64,000 bases of DNA from Klebsiella michiganensis (GTDB lineage Bacteria; Pseudomonadota; Gammaproteobacteria; Enterobacterales; Enterobacteriaceae): the NCBI RefSeq assembly GCF_002925905.1, contig NZ_PRDB01000031.1:1-64000 (forward strand), read 5' to 3'. Shown piece after piece: positions 42,556-52,368 of this stretch. How positions within the stretch are numbered: position 1 is the stretch's first letter; each line of letters begins with the position of its first letter. Both the position numbers and the translations under genes were made by a program. Under the pieces are notes generated by a model. It was not told the DNA's origin and did no database searches. It saw only the letters and a list, made by a program, of their open reading frames with translations.

Positions 42556-43446
42556 ATGAAGAGAAATTTGAAGGCCATACCTGTTCTGGTCGCCGGTTTG
42601 TTTACCTCACAGCTTTCTATTGCGGCGGGCTCCGTCTCTGCAGATCCCCACGCCGGGCACGACATGTCTGCCATGCAGATGCCAGCAGATGAGAATTTCA
42701 CTGAGATGACGTCAATGGAGCCCATTGTAACTGAGAGCAGAACGCCAATTCCGCCTGTTACCGATGCCGACCGGAAGGCTGCATTCGGCAATTTACAGGG
42801 GCATGCGATTCACGACAGTGCGATTAATTATCTGGTTCTGCTGGATCAACTGGAATGGCAACGGTCGGATAACACCAACAATTTCAGCTGGAGTGTTAAC
42901 AGCTGGATTGGAGGCGACACAGATCGGATTTGGCTAAAGAGTGAAGGTGAACGAAGCAATGGGGAAACGGAGGCGGCTGAAGCGCAGTTACTCTGGGGAC
43001 ATGCGGTTGGCCCATGGTGGGATTTGGTTGCGGGTGTCAGGCAGGATTTCAGACCTGCTTCTGCCCGGACATGGGCTGCTGTCGGTTTTCAGGGGCTGGC
43101 ACTCTATAATTTTGAGTCTGAAATTACGGGTTTTGTCAGTAATGGCGGAAAAGCAGCCCTTCGTCTGGGAGGAGAATACGACGTTTTACTGACTAACCGG
43201 CTCATACTCCAGCCATCCTATGAGGTGAATTTCTACAGTCAGGATGATGAATCGCGGGGTCGCGGCAGGGGACTGACTGACACAGAGCTGGGGCTCCGGC
43301 TGCGCTATGAAATACGCCGTGAGTTTGCACCCTATATAGGCGTTTCCTGGAATCAACTTTACGGGAAAACATCCGATATGGCGAAAAGAGAAGGTGAGAA
43401 AGACCATCAGGTAGTATTCCTGGCGGGAGCCAGAATCTGGTTTTAA
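42556..43446 (+). CDS. pcoB: copper-resistance outer-membrane protein PcoB
   Basis: PcoB is an outer-membrane beta-barrel thought to work with PcoA in copper handling. From the ATG 10 bases after GGAGG it is 296 residues, the known length. A signal peptide ([19 protein letters not shown]) is followed by a Met/His segment ([15 protein letters not shown]) and then amphipathic strands ending in aromatic FLAGARIWF. An upstream ATG overlapping the pcoA stop is possible. Confidence 0.92.
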   Translation: MKRNLKAIPVLVAGLFTSQLSIAAGSVSADPHAGHDMSAMQMPADENFTEMTSMEPIVTESRTPIPPVTDADRKAAFGNLQGHAIHDSAINYLVLLDQLEWQRSDNTNNFSWSVNSWIGGDTDRIWLKSEGERSNGETEAAEAQLLWGHAVGPWWDLVAGVRQDFRPASARTWAAVGFQGLALYNFESEITGFVSNGGKAALRLGGEYDVLLTNRLILQPSYEVNFYSQDDESRGRGRGLTDTELGLRLRYEIRREFAPYIGVSWNQLYGKTSDMAKREGEKDHQVVFLAGARIWF

Positions 43447-43485
43447 CGCACTGATATAAAACACTCAACTAAACAGGTAAATAAA

Positions 43486-43866
43486 ATGTCGATTTTAAAT
43501 AAAGCCATTCTTACAGGTGGCCTCGTTATGGGCGTTGCTTTCTCTGCTACGGCCCATCCGGAATTAAAAAGCTCTGTGCCACAGGCTGATTCAGCCGTAG
43601 CGGCCCCGGAAAAGATTCAGCTTAATTTCTCGGAAAATCTGACCGTGAAATTCTCAGGTGCAAAATTAACGATGACGGGTATGAAAGGCATGTCATCACA
43701 TTCTCCGATGCCGGTCGCGGCAAAAGTGGCGCCAGGCGCTGACCCTAAATCGATGGTCATTATTCCGCGAGAGCCTTTACCCGCTGGCACTTATCGTGTT
43801 GACTGGCGCGCGGTTTCTTCAGATACGCACCCTATTACCGGTAATTACACCTTTACAGTGAAGTAA
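43486..43866 (+). CDS. pcoC: periplasmic copper-binding protein PcoC
   Basis: This 126-residue CopC-type protein has a signal peptide ending SATA, so mature His1 of HPELKSS supplies the Cu(II) site. The Met loop ([14 protein letters not shown]) supplies Cu(I) ligands. It would pass copper to PcoD or PcoA. It lies 5 bases before pcoD. Confidence 0.94.
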   Translation: MSILNKAILTGGLVMGVAFSATAHPELKSSVPQADSAVAAPEKIQLNFSENLTVKFSGAKLTMTGMKGMSSHSPMPVAAKVAPGADPKSMVIIPREPLPAGTYRVDWRAVSSDTHPITGNYTFTVK

Positions 43867-43870
43867 TATT

Positions 43871-44800
43871 ATGAACGACCTGATTATGATTGTTATTCGT
43901 TTTCTTCTTTATCTGGATTTGATGGTAATATTTGGATTGCCATTTTTTCAGATATATGGAATAAGCGGTGTCAGACATGAAACCTATAACCTGACTAATT
44001 TCAGGTCGTTTATAACCTTTGCTGTTGTTACAGGCATCATTCTTACTGGCATTAATATGCTCCTGGTATCTAATGCCATGAGTGGAGTAACTGACCTCAG
44101 AGAATTATCCATCCATGTTATCGAGATGGTGATAGAAGAAACTGATGTGGGTATTAGCTGGATTGTCAGGCTCTGTGCCCTGTTTACCACACTCGGTGCT
44201 TTGTTCCTTTACACTAATAAGAGAGTATTGTCCTGCCTGCTGATGACGATGAGTGGGGGCGTGGCGCTGGCTACACTTGCCTGGGGAGGACACGCCGTTA
44301 TGCATGACGGTCTGCATTACTATCTCCATTTACTGAGCGATCTGACCCATCTCGGCGCTGCAGGTGCCTGGACAGGTGCTCTGGTTGCATTTGCTATCCT
44401 GCTGATGCGCAGAAACGAGCATAATGCACAGAGCGTCATTGTGATATCTGACTCCCTGGCAAAATTTGCCACGGCAGGAACGGTGATTGTTGTAGCCCTG
44501 ATCCTGAGTGCGCTGGTCAACTATCTGTATATTGCTGAGGGTAACTTAACTCCCTTATTCAACAGTTCCTGGGGGAGGATATTGCTTGCCAAGACGGCTC
44601 TGTTTGTTCTGATGCTTCTTCTGGCTGCAGCAAACCGGTTTCACCTGGGTCCCCGGCTTGAAGTTATGGTCAGGGAAGGGAATTATGATCGCAGCGTTGC
44701 CCTGATGCGAAACAGCATCCTGACAGAATTCGTTGTTGCGATTATCATTCTGGGCGCCGTAGCGTGGCTTGGAATGCTTGCTCCGTCTCAGATCAGCTAG
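43871..44800 (+). CDS. pcoD: inner-membrane copper protein PcoD
   Basis: This 309-residue CopD-family protein has eight predicted membrane helices. Family His positions are seen in [20 protein letters not shown] and the neighbouring [11 protein letters not shown]. It is thought to take copper from PcoC across the inner membrane, for example for PcoA loading. It is the last structural gene before pcoRS. Confidence 0.92.
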   Translation: MNDLIMIVIRFLLYLDLMVIFGLPFFQIYGISGVRHETYNLTNFRSFITFAVVTGIILTGINMLLVSNAMSGVTDLRELSIHVIEMVIEETDVGISWIVRLCALFTTLGALFLYTNKRVLSCLLMTMSGGVALATLAWGGHAVMHDGLHYYLHLLSDLTHLGAAGAWTGALVAFAILLMRRNEHNAQSVIVISDSLAKFATAGTVIVVALILSALVNYLYIAEGNLTPLFNSSWGRILLAKTALFVLMLLLAAANRFHLGPRLEVMVREGNYDRSVALMRNSILTEFVVAIIILGAVAWLGMLAPSQIS

Positions 44801-44854
44801 GGGACAGCCAAAGCTCATGCGTGAGATTTTTACTTTCATATCAGCGAGTTGACC

Positions 44855-45535
44855 ATGCAGCGTATTTTAATCGTTGAAGACGAACAAAAAACAGGTCGTT
44901 ACCTGCAGCAGGGACTGGTTGAGGAAGGCTATCAGGCCGATCTCTTTAATAATGGCCGCGATGGTCTCGGGGCCGCGTCGAAGGGACAGTATGATTTGAT
45001 AATACTGGACGTGATGCTGCCTTTCCTCGACGGGTGGCAAATCATCAGCGCACTGAGGGAGTCCGGGCACGAAGAACCGGTCCTGTTTTTAACCGCAAAG
45101 GACAACGTGCGGGACAAAGTGAAAGGACTGGAGCTTGGCGCAGATGACTACCTGATTAAGCCCTTTGATTTTACGGAGCTGGTTGCACGTGTAAGAACCC
45201 TACTGCGCCGGGCACGCTCGCAGGCCGCAACAGTCTGCACCATCGCCGATATGACCGTTGATATGGTGCGCCGGACCGTGATCCGTTCGGGGAAGAAGAT
45301 CCATCTCACCGGTAAAGAATACGTTCTGCTTGAGTTGCTGCTGCAACGCACCGGAGAAGTGTTACCCAGGAGTCTTATCTCGTCCCTGGTCTGGAACATG
45401 AATTTTGACAGTGATACGAATGTGATTGATGTCGCCGTGAGACGTCTGAGAAGTAAAATTGATGATGACTTTGAGCCAAAACTGATCCATACCGTTCGCG
45501 GTGCCGGATATGTCCTGGAGATCAGAGAAGAGTGA
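44855..45535 (+). CDS. pcoR: copper response regulator PcoR
   Basis: The 226-residue OmpR-type regulator starts at the ATG (an in-frame TTG 6 bases earlier is less likely). The receiver has phospho-acceptor Asp52 ([10 protein letters not shown]) and a Lys in [10 protein letters not shown]; the C-terminal winged helix ends [11 protein letters not shown]. It is related to SilR and probably binds the same class of dyads. Confidence 0.94.
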   Translation: MQRILIVEDEQKTGRYLQQGLVEEGYQADLFNNGRDGLGAASKGQYDLIILDVMLPFLDGWQIISALRESGHEEPVLFLTAKDNVRDKVKGLELGADDYLIKPFDFTELVARVRTLLRRARSQAATVCTIADMTVDMVRRTVIRSGKKIHLTGKEYVLLELLLQRTGEVLPRSLISSLVWNMNFDSDTNVIDVAVRRLRSKIDDDFEPKLIHTVRGAGYVLEIREE

Positions 45536-46932
45536 GGTTCAAAATTTCCCTGACCACACGCCTGAGCCTGATTTTTTCTGCGGTGATGCTTACGGTATGG
45601 TGGTTATCAAGTTTTATCCTGATTAGCACCCTGAATGGCTATTTCGATAATCAGGACCGCGATTTTCTGACAGGTAAACTTCAGCTCACCGAAGAGTTTC
45701 TTAAAACAGAGACGTTCAGGAACAAAACGGATATTAAGTCATTATCAGAAAAAATAAACGATGCGATGGTGGGGCACAATGGCTTATTCATTTCTATAAA
45801 AAACATGGAAAATGAAAAAATTGTTGAACTCTATGCCAAAAATTCTGTTGTTCCAGCGGTCCTGCTTAATAAGTCGGGTGATATTCTCGACTATATGATC
45901 CAGACGGAAGAAAATAACACCGTGTACCGCAGTATCTCGCGGCGGGTTGCCGTGACGCCGGAACAGGGTAAAAGCAAACATGTCATCATTACGGTTGCCA
46001 CGGATACTGGGTATCACACCCTGTTTATGGACAAACTCAGTACCTGGCTGTTCTGGTTCAATATCGGTCTGGTCTTTATTTCTGTTATTCTGGGCTGGCT
46101 GACCACACGTATTGGTCTGAAACCGCTACGGGAAATGACCAGTCTGGCTTCCTCCATGACCGTACACAGCCTGGATCAGCGTCTAAATCCCGATCTGGCT
46201 CCGCCGGAAATCTCTGAGACCATGCAGGAGTTCAATAATATGTTTGATCGCCTGGAGGGGGCATTCCGGAAACTGTCAGATTTCTCGTCTGACATCGCGC
46301 ATGAGCTGCGCACACCAGTCAGTAATCTGATGATGCAGACGCAGTTTGCACTGGCTAAGGAAAGGGATGTTTCGCATTACCGCGAAATTTTATTCGCTAA
46401 CCTGGAAGAACTGAAAAGGTTGTCACGAATGACCAGTGACATGCTTTTTCTGGCACGTTCAGAGCATGGTCTGCTGCGGCTGGATAAACATGATGTGGAT
46501 CTGGCAGCCGAACTGAATGAATTACGTGAGTTGTTCGAGCCCCTGGCAGACGAAACAGGAAAGACAATCACGGTTGAAGGAGAGGGCGTTGTTGCCGGAG
46601 ACAGCGATATGCTCCGACGTGCTTTCAGTAACCTGCTTTCCAATGCAATCAAGTATTCTCCCGATAACACCTGTACAGCGATACACCTTGAGCGTGACAG
46701 TGACTGTGTGAACGTGATGATTACGAATACGATGTCCGGCCAGGTTCCCGCTAATCTGGAACGTTTGTTTGACCGGTTCTATCGCGCAGACTCATCAAGG
46801 TTCTACAACACGGAAGGCGCGGGGCTGGGATTATCAATTACAAGGTCGATCATTCATGCTCACGGCGGCGAGCTGTCAGCAGAACAGCAGGGGCGGGAAA
46901 TTGTGTTCAGTGTGCGTCTGTTAATGGATTAA
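45532..46932 (+). CDS. pcoS: copper-sensing histidine kinase PcoS
   Basis: From a GTG overlapping the pcoR stop the product is 466 residues. Membrane helices are at about 12-32 and 172-190, with the periplasmic sensor domain between. A HAMP domain, the phospho-accepting His257 ([15 protein letters not shown]) and the ATPase motifs ([20 protein letters not shown]) follow. It senses periplasmic copper and phosphorylates PcoR. Confidence 0.93.
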   Translation: MRFKISLTTRLSLIFSAVMLTVWWLSSFILISTLNGYFDNQDRDFLTGKLQLTEEFLKTETFRNKTDIKSLSEKINDAMVGHNGLFISIKNMENEKIVELYAKNSVVPAVLLNKSGDILDYMIQTEENNTVYRSISRRVAVTPEQGKSKHVIITVATDTGYHTLFMDKLSTWLFWFNIGLVFISVILGWLTTRIGLKPLREMTSLASSMTVHSLDQRLNPDLAPPEISETMQEFNNMFDRLEGAFRKLSDFSSDIAHELRTPVSNLMMQTQFALAKERDVSHYREILFANLEELKRLSRMTSDMLFLARSEHGLLRLDKHDVDLAAELNELRELFEPLADETGKTITVEGEGVVAGDSDMLRRAFSNLLSNAIKYSPDNTCTAIHLERDSDCVNVMITNTMSGQVPANLERLFDRFYRADSSRFYNTEGAGLGLSITRSIIHAHGGELSAEQQGREIVFSVRLLMD

Positions 46933-46958
46933 TACCGTTATTCAGGAGAAACCCGGAA

Positions 46959-46977
46959 GGTGACAAAAATGTCATCG
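46959..46977. promoter_or_regulatory. copper/silver box upstream of pcoE
   Basis: GGTGACAAAAATGTCATCG is a dyad (TGACA...TGTCA) of the SilR/CusR type, about 170 bp upstream of pcoE. It suggests that pcoE has its own metal-controlled promoter, separate from pcoABCDRS. Confidence 0.72.
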
Positions 46978-47147
46978 TTCAGTCACGCGATAAACAGAGG
47001 CGGTTTTTTATAATCAGCCATAAATCAGGACAGCGTGATAATTCAATCGCCCGGTTCCTGGCGTGATGATCAACCAGCCCTGAGATCAAATGCTTTCTCT
47101 GTTATAAGCATTGATTGTTCGGGTATGAAAACACCGGAGACCCAACC

Positions 47148-47582
47148 ATGAAAAAGATCCTTGTATCCTTTATTGCCATGATGGCTGTCGCTTCATCTGC
47201 CTGGGCTGCAGAGACAATGAACATGCATGACCAGGTAAATAATGCCCAGGCGCCTGCCCATCAGATGCAATCATCCGCTGAAAAAAGTGCAGTTCAGGGG
47301 GAGAGCATGAAAATGATGGATATGAGCGGTCACGATCAGGCCGCAATGTCCCATGAAATGATGCAAAACGGCAATTCTGCCGCCCATCAGGACATGGCTG
47401 AAATGCATAAAAAAATGATGAAAGCCAAACCTGAGAACACCCAAGAAACTGCTAAGCCATTTTCCGAAATGAGCGAGCATGAGAAAGCCGCTGTTGTGCA
47501 TGAGAAGGCGAATAATGGCCAGTCTTCCGTTATTCATCAGCAACAGGCGGAAAAGCATCGCAGCCAGATCACCCAGAATTAA
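47148..47582 (+). CDS. pcoE: periplasmic copper-binding protein PcoE
   Basis: The 144-residue protein has a signal peptide (ILVSFIAMMAVASSAWA) and a highly Met/His-rich mature part with repeats such as MHDQVNNAQAPAHQMQSS and MSHEMMQNGNSAAHQDMAEM. It is a SilE paralogue that binds copper in the periplasm. It is the end of the pco part and is followed by a terminator. Confidence 0.92.
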   Translation: MKKILVSFIAMMAVASSAWAAETMNMHDQVNNAQAPAHQMQSSAEKSAVQGESMKMMDMSGHDQAAMSHEMMQNGNSAAHQDMAEMHKKMMKAKPENTQETAKPFSEMSEHEKAAVVHEKANNGQSSVIHQQQAEKHRSQITQN

Positions 47583-47633
47583 CCCGCAGCTCCACTTGTC
47601 AGACCCTCATTTGACGCCGAAGTCACTGGCTTA

Positions 47634-47659
47634 CGCTCCCGTCCGGGAGCGTTTTTTTT
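47634..47659 (+). terminator. intrinsic terminator after pcoE
   Basis: CGCTCCC, a GTC-type loop and GGGAGCG form a perfect stem (47634-47651) followed by eight T. It is a textbook Rho-independent terminator that ends the metal island. Confidence 0.9.
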
Positions 47660-47761
47660 ATAAGCGAAATGAATAATAATGAAAGAGTCCATACACAATG
47701 TTTTTTTTGGTCATGTCGACCTCACAATTAACTTATATTGTTTGAGAATCCTGTTCCCCGG

Positions 47762-48059
47762 TCATCTCCAGGGTGCATGTCGCGCCGTATCCTGAGACTG
47801 GCTGAGAATACGAATGACCGTAACCATAGAATGTGATGATACAAAATAGATCGTATGCCGGTTCTACCGGCAGTGTGCAGATATCGTCTCCCAGCTCTGC
47901 ACAATGCGTGCCGATATCATGCATGGCCAGCACATCAAATACTGCAGCTATACGACCGATCTATGCATCCGCCTGAACAACCCCGATCTGTCTGAAGCTG
48001 AAGTCCCAGATGGCCTCCAGATCCTCTTCTGCTTTGGGTGTCAGCTCAATCTCTTTCAT
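47762..48059 (-). pseudogene. parE toxin pseudogene
   Basis: From the ATG at 48059 the sequence reads MKEIELTPKAEEDLEAIWDF, a ParE N-terminus, but a TAG stop interrupts after about 30 codons (VVQADA). Similarity resumes at RIAAVFDVLAMHDIGT, and after a frameshift at about LPV it continues as IYFVSSHSMVTVIRILSQSQ to a C-terminal PWR and stop. At least one nonsense change and one frameshift make it inactive. Confidence 0.82.
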
Positions 48060-48306
48060 TTGCCACCCTGGCCCTGACATTCCTCAGGAATGCATTCTTG
48101 TTCCATGGTTTCGCCTCGCCGCTGCTGATTCCTTCGGCCAGCAGATCGCGGAGTTCCTGAAGGCGTGATTCAGCCTGCTTCTCGCGCAGTAGACGCAGCG
48201 CGTCACGCATGACCTCGCTCTGGGTACGGTAATCACCGGCCTTAACCAGGGAATCGATAAATTCACGCAGCTCATCACCCACGTCCACCGTCATCGTACG
48301 GGCCAT
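48046..48306 (-). CDS. parD: ParD-family antitoxin (second orphan)
   Basis: This 86-residue ParD has the ribbon-helix-helix start ARTMTVDVGDELREFIDSLV and the YRTQSEVMRDALRLLREKQA block, about 70% identical by eye to the ParD at 6600. Its 3' end overlaps the broken parE by 14 bases, the normal antitoxin-first arrangement. The operator dyad just upstream suggests it is still expressed and could still neutralise related ParE toxins from other plasmids. Confidence 0.88.
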   Translation of the reverse strand: MARTMTVDVGDELREFIDSLVKAGDYRTQSEVMRDALRLLREKQAESRLQELRDLLAEGISSGEAKPWNKNAFLRNVRARVANERD

Positions 48307-48322
48307 AACCCCTCCGCTTCTT

Positions 48323-48343
48323 ATGTAAGATTAGTTCTTACAT
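48323..48343. promoter_or_regulatory. operator dyad of the second parD
   Basis: ATGTAAG and CTTACAT flank a 7-base spacer, the same half-site and spacing as at 6880-6904. It is likely the ParD autoregulation site. Confidence 0.7.
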
Positions 48344-48619
48344 CATTATATCAGCTTACTCCCCCGCTTCCATCTCCCGAATTTTAGCCAAAACAACACT
48401 GCAGTAGTATGGAGATCCGACTTAGCATCTTTTCGGATCTGCACGGCGGGAAACCTGCCATTGATATGATAATCGTCCTAAACACATAAAGTCATTCTTA
48501 ATGTGATATTTATCATAAATCACAATATAATATCTGATATGATGTTTGCTCAATGCGATATAAATCATTCGAGGTATGATTTTTTACCTAACCGGACATT
48601 ATCAGACGGAGCGTGCAGG

Positions 48620-48883
48620 ATGGATGAGAAAGAAGTGAATTTTTCACTCAGCTATGAGCAGCTGACCCGGATAGCGGAAGAGCGTATCCGTGAGTGCAAT
48701 CTGGACAGCCAGGGCGCGATTTACATCAGCGAGTCAGCCAAGGCCGGTGCCGTGCTGAGCTATTGGTATGAACTGGCCATAAATGGCTATGCCTCAGTGA
48801 ATGCCATAAAGAGGCAAGAGCTCATAGACGCCGATCACCTGCGCCTCAGAAAACTCATCTGGCCGGAGGCGGACAAGCAATGA
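48620..48883 (+). CDS. small hypothetical protein, first of an operon
   Basis: This 87-residue protein starts at MDEKEVNFSLSYEQLTRIAE. It is helical and acidic, with no known motif. An in-frame upstream extension into AT-rich leader is unlikely. Its stop overlaps the next start (ATGA), so it is coupled to the winged-helix gene. Confidence 0.55.
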   Translation: MDEKEVNFSLSYEQLTRIAEERIRECNLDSQGAIYISESAKAGAVLSYWYELAINGYASVNAIKRQELIDADHLRLRKLIWPEADKQ

Positions 48884-49446
48884 CTCAGGCGCGCCGACCA
48901 TCGCCGCTGCAGCGGCGGGTGCTGATTGTGCTGGCCGCCCTCGATGCGAAACGGCCGGGCCCGGTGGCGACGCGGGATATCGAGCGGGTGCTGGAGCAGG
49001 GCGGGGACGCCCCGGTGTACGGGCCGAACCTGCGCGCCTCCTGCCGGCGCATGGAAGCCGCGGGCTGGCTGCGCACCCTGCGCGCCCCGAACCTGCAGCT
49101 GGCCGTCGAGCTGACGCAGGACGGTCGCTGCATTGCAGAACCGCTCTTCCAGGCAGAACGCGAGGCTGAAACGGCACGAAAACGACTGACAGACGTCCGG
49201 CGTCTGCCGTTACGCCAGACGGCTGCCGGTGACGCGGTGGAGCTGCAGCTGGATGACGGCCATTACACCATCAGGGAAGCGGCCTACGTGATCCGTCTGG
49301 ACGGTACCACCTGCCTGCAGCTGACGGATGCCGGCGGCATACGCCGGATAAAAGAGGGCGATCCCCTGCAGGTGGCCAGCTGGTATCAGGCCTGTTTTGA
49401 TGCAGGCCTGCCGGTCACCGTCCAGGTGAATGAGAGCCGGGACTGA
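48880..49446 (+). CDS. winged-helix-type plasmid protein
   Basis: The 188-residue protein begins with a helical segment SPLQRRVLIVLAALDAKRPG followed by VATRDIERVLEQGG and ASCRRMEAAGWLRTLRAPN, which reads as a winged helix. The C-terminal half has beta character and a few charged turns. It is GC-rich. Part of an operon with the two genes around it. Function unknown; a DNA-binding role is inferred. Confidence 0.5.
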   Translation: MTQARRPSPLQRRVLIVLAALDAKRPGPVATRDIERVLEQGGDAPVYGPNLRASCRRMEAAGWLRTLRAPNLQLAVELTQDGRCIAEPLFQAEREAETARKRLTDVRRLPLRQTAAGDAVELQLDDGHYTIREAAYVIRLDGTTCLQLTDAGGIRRIKEGDPLQVASWYQACFDAGLPVTVQVNESRD

Positions 49447-49476
49447 TCGCCACCACACAAGGAACAGGAGCATAAA

Positions 49477-49971
49477 ATGAAAGTCACTGAACCCGGGCTG
49501 AATAAGCTGATCGATAACCTGAACACCCTGATTTGCGAGGACAGCCTGCTCACGCGCCAGGAGCGTGAAACGCTGGTACTGGCCGTCGCCGCTATCGGCG
49601 CCATGAAAGCGCGCGTCGGCTTGAAAAAAGGCGATGCGCCGACCGTTGCCAGACGGGAAAAAAGGGAGAAAAAAGACCGCCAGTCTGATCCGCGGTTCCC
49701 GCGAGCCGGTCATCCCTGGCAGGAAGACGAAAAAACCTTTCTGAGTGATGCGCTCGATTCGGTACCGGACGAAGAGATTGGCAGGCATCTTTTCTGGCTG
49801 TCCGAGAAACTGGGCAGAACGCCTTTCAGTGTTGCTTTCCAGATCGCGGCAATCAGGGAGTTGCAGGACGGCTGGGAGGAGCAGTTCAGGGAGATTTCGG
49901 ATAACATTCGCTTGTCCGGCCTGAGCATCAGTGATTATCTGAAGCAGAACGGCACGGACCTGAACGCCTGA
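49477..49971 (+). CDS. plasmid hypothetical protein
   Basis: The 164-residue soluble protein starts 30 bases after the previous gene with AGGAG upstream. It has a charged linker (RREKREKKDRQSD) and a C-terminal Myb/SANT-like tail pattern (WQEDEKTFLSDALDS...IGRHLFWLSEKLGRTPFSVA). Not recognised; the tail suggests a small DNA-binding domain. Confidence 0.5.
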   Translation: MKVTEPGLNKLIDNLNTLICEDSLLTRQERETLVLAVAAIGAMKARVGLKKGDAPTVARREKREKKDRQSDPRFPRAGHPWQEDEKTFLSDALDSVPDEEIGRHLFWLSEKLGRTPFSVAFQIAAIRELQDGWEEQFREISDNIRLSGLSISDYLKQNGTDLNA

Positions 49972-50014
49972 ATGCCATTTTCGTTACAGACAAATTATAT
50001 AACTGAGGGCAGTG

Positions 50015-50383
50015 ATGAAAACAGCGGTATGGGTGGTGGTGTATTTCGCGATGTGTTTTCTGCTTTTCACAGGATGGATGTTCGCCTTTGCGCAGTATGC
50101 GCCCTATAACGGGCAGGAACACGCGTTTTCTCTGACGTATCTGCTTAATTTATTTTTTCTTCATGTTGTGATGGTACCTTACTACGAGTTTATTCAGACT
50201 GAAACATACAGCAATGCATTAATGAGTATGGCAGATGAATCCGGTCAGATGATACGTTTTCATCACGTAGTGCCTGTTCTCTGGATATATAGTCTGTCCG
50301 CACTCTTAACTTTTGTGGTTTACATTACATATGCAAAATGGTTCACTCATAACCGACTGAAAGAAAAGCATCTTCCAGAATGA
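50015..50383 (+). CDS. membrane protein of unknown function
   Basis: This 122-residue protein has three hydrophobic stretches (about 5-25, 42-62 and 91-111), so it is probably an inner-membrane protein. GAGGG precedes the ATG. No family is recognised. It lies before the hha-like gene. Confidence 0.5.
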   Translation: MKTAVWVVVYFAMCFLLFTGWMFAFAQYAPYNGQEHAFSLTYLLNLFFLHVVMVPYYEFIQTETYSNALMSMADESGQMIRFHHVVPVLWIYSLSALLTFVVYITYAKWFTHNRLKEKHLPE

Positions 50384-50416
50384 TATTACCGGGACACCTC
50401 AGGATATATAAAACTA

Positions 50417-50620
50417 ATGACGAAACAGGAATGGATTTTACGACTACGCCGCTGTACATCACAGGAAACTCTGGAAAGGATAATAGAAAAAAATAAATAT
50501 TCCCTGACGGATGACGAACTTGAGCACTTTAATGCCGCAGTGGATCACCGGCTGGCGGAAATGGCAATGGGGAAGTTTTATGATAAAATACCTGCAGGCG
50601 TCTGGAAATATGTTAAATAA
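50417..50620 (+). CDS. Hha/YmoA-family nucleoid modulator
   Basis: The 67-residue protein is a typical Hha family member: LRRCTSQETLERIIEKNKYS and the charged-helix end FYDKIPAGVWKYVK match Hha. Hha proteins bind H-NS and help silence foreign, AT-rich genes. A plasmid-borne copy could lower the cost of carrying this plasmid. It has no other partner here. Confidence 0.88.
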   Translation: MTKQEWILRLRRCTSQETLERIIEKNKYSLTDDELEHFNAAVDHRLAEMAMGKFYDKIPAGVWKYVK

Positions 50621-50668
50621 TACAGCCAGCATCAGTCTGTTCGCAGTTATCTCACCTGGAGCGCAATC

Positions 50669-50926
50669 ATGAATATGATATTTGAACTGATTGGATTGTT
50701 ACTGGTAGTCGGATGCGCATTCTTCACCACTTTTTTCTTAGCCGCAGTAGCAGGCACTATGGTAGTTATTCTTGGATGGGGAATTTCTATTGTCACCCCG
50801 AAGGTGGTTACCTGTACTAATGATTGCATCACTACTGTTTTTGATGCCAAACCCTTTGGCTGGCTTCTGATTGTGTTTTCATTAACCATGATGTTCTTTA
50901 TTATCAGGGGTATGATTAAACGTTAG
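50669..50926 (+). CDS. small membrane protein
   Basis: This 85-residue protein has two long hydrophobic stretches (about 3-36 and 61-81) with a Cys pair loop (VVTCTNDCITTVF). GGAG lies upstream of the start. Not recognised. Confidence 0.5.
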   Translation: MNMIFELIGLLLVVGCAFFTTFFLAAVAGTMVVILGWGISIVTPKVVTCTNDCITTVFDAKPFGWLLIVFSLTMMFFIIRGMIKR

Positions 50927-51001
50927 ATTGCCTTTAGTGTGTAGTTAAATCATCATCACAACAGCGTTAATCTGAAACTGATATTGCCGGAGGGGATCAT
51001 C

Positions 51002-51256
51002 ATGACGGGAAGAGGCATTAACACAGTACGTATCGGTGATGAAGTGAAGCACATCACCGAGCTCGATGCACTAACACTCATGCATGAATGGTCAAAGCTT
51101 AAAAAAGAAAATGCAGACCTGTATGACTATAACCGTCAGGTTAACCGGGGGTGGCGCGGCTTTATTCTTCGCCTGATGGGTATCCATTTGCCTGAAAAAA
51201 AACGTGTTTGTCTTTATGGCATTAATGCCAGAAAAGAATCCATCTATCCCGACTGA
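51002..51256 (+). CDS. small plasmid protein of unknown function
   Basis: From the ATG after GGAGGGG the product is 84 residues, basic, with a coiled helix (LDALTLMHEWSKLKKENADL) and a tail FILRLMGIHLPEKKRV. Similar small genes occur on IncF plasmids; function unknown. Confidence 0.5.
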   Translation: MTGRGINTVRIGDEVKHITELDALTLMHEWSKLKKENADLYDYNRQVNRGWRGFILRLMGIHLPEKKRVCLYGINARKESIYPD

Positions 51257-51399
51257 AGCCGTGCTGGCAGTGATAGTGAGCAGGCCATTGCAGAAGAACA
51301 GCTGTAATTTGACGCTAAGTTGTTGATATTTAACATAAAACGCATTATCGACACTTTGGGATGTGTAGCATTTGCTATACGTTCGTGTTGTGTTATTCT

Positions 51400-51419
51400 T
51401 GTATACCAATTGCTATACA
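51400..51419. promoter_or_regulatory. operator dyad of kacAT
   Basis: TGTATA and TATACA form a 6-bp inverted repeat with an 8-base spacer immediately before the kacA ribosome site (GGAGAGG). Related toxin-antitoxin pairs repress themselves at such sites. Confidence 0.6.
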
Positions 51420-51431
51420 GGAGAGGTGTGT

Positions 51432-52168
<737 letters not shown>

Positions 52169-52368
52169 CTGGTTGCTGGAGTGGGAAAGTAGCAGGCCAC
52201 TGCCTCAACATATTGATTTTTATTTCGTTTATTATTGAATTTAACATAATCTTTGTTATGCGAACCGGCTTTGTAGGGGCTCAATAGTAATGTCCGCCTG
52301 TGGCTCAATTCAGATGTCCGCGTTATGGTAAGCTTCACTGGTCCGTTTAAACTACCGGGAGGCATATC

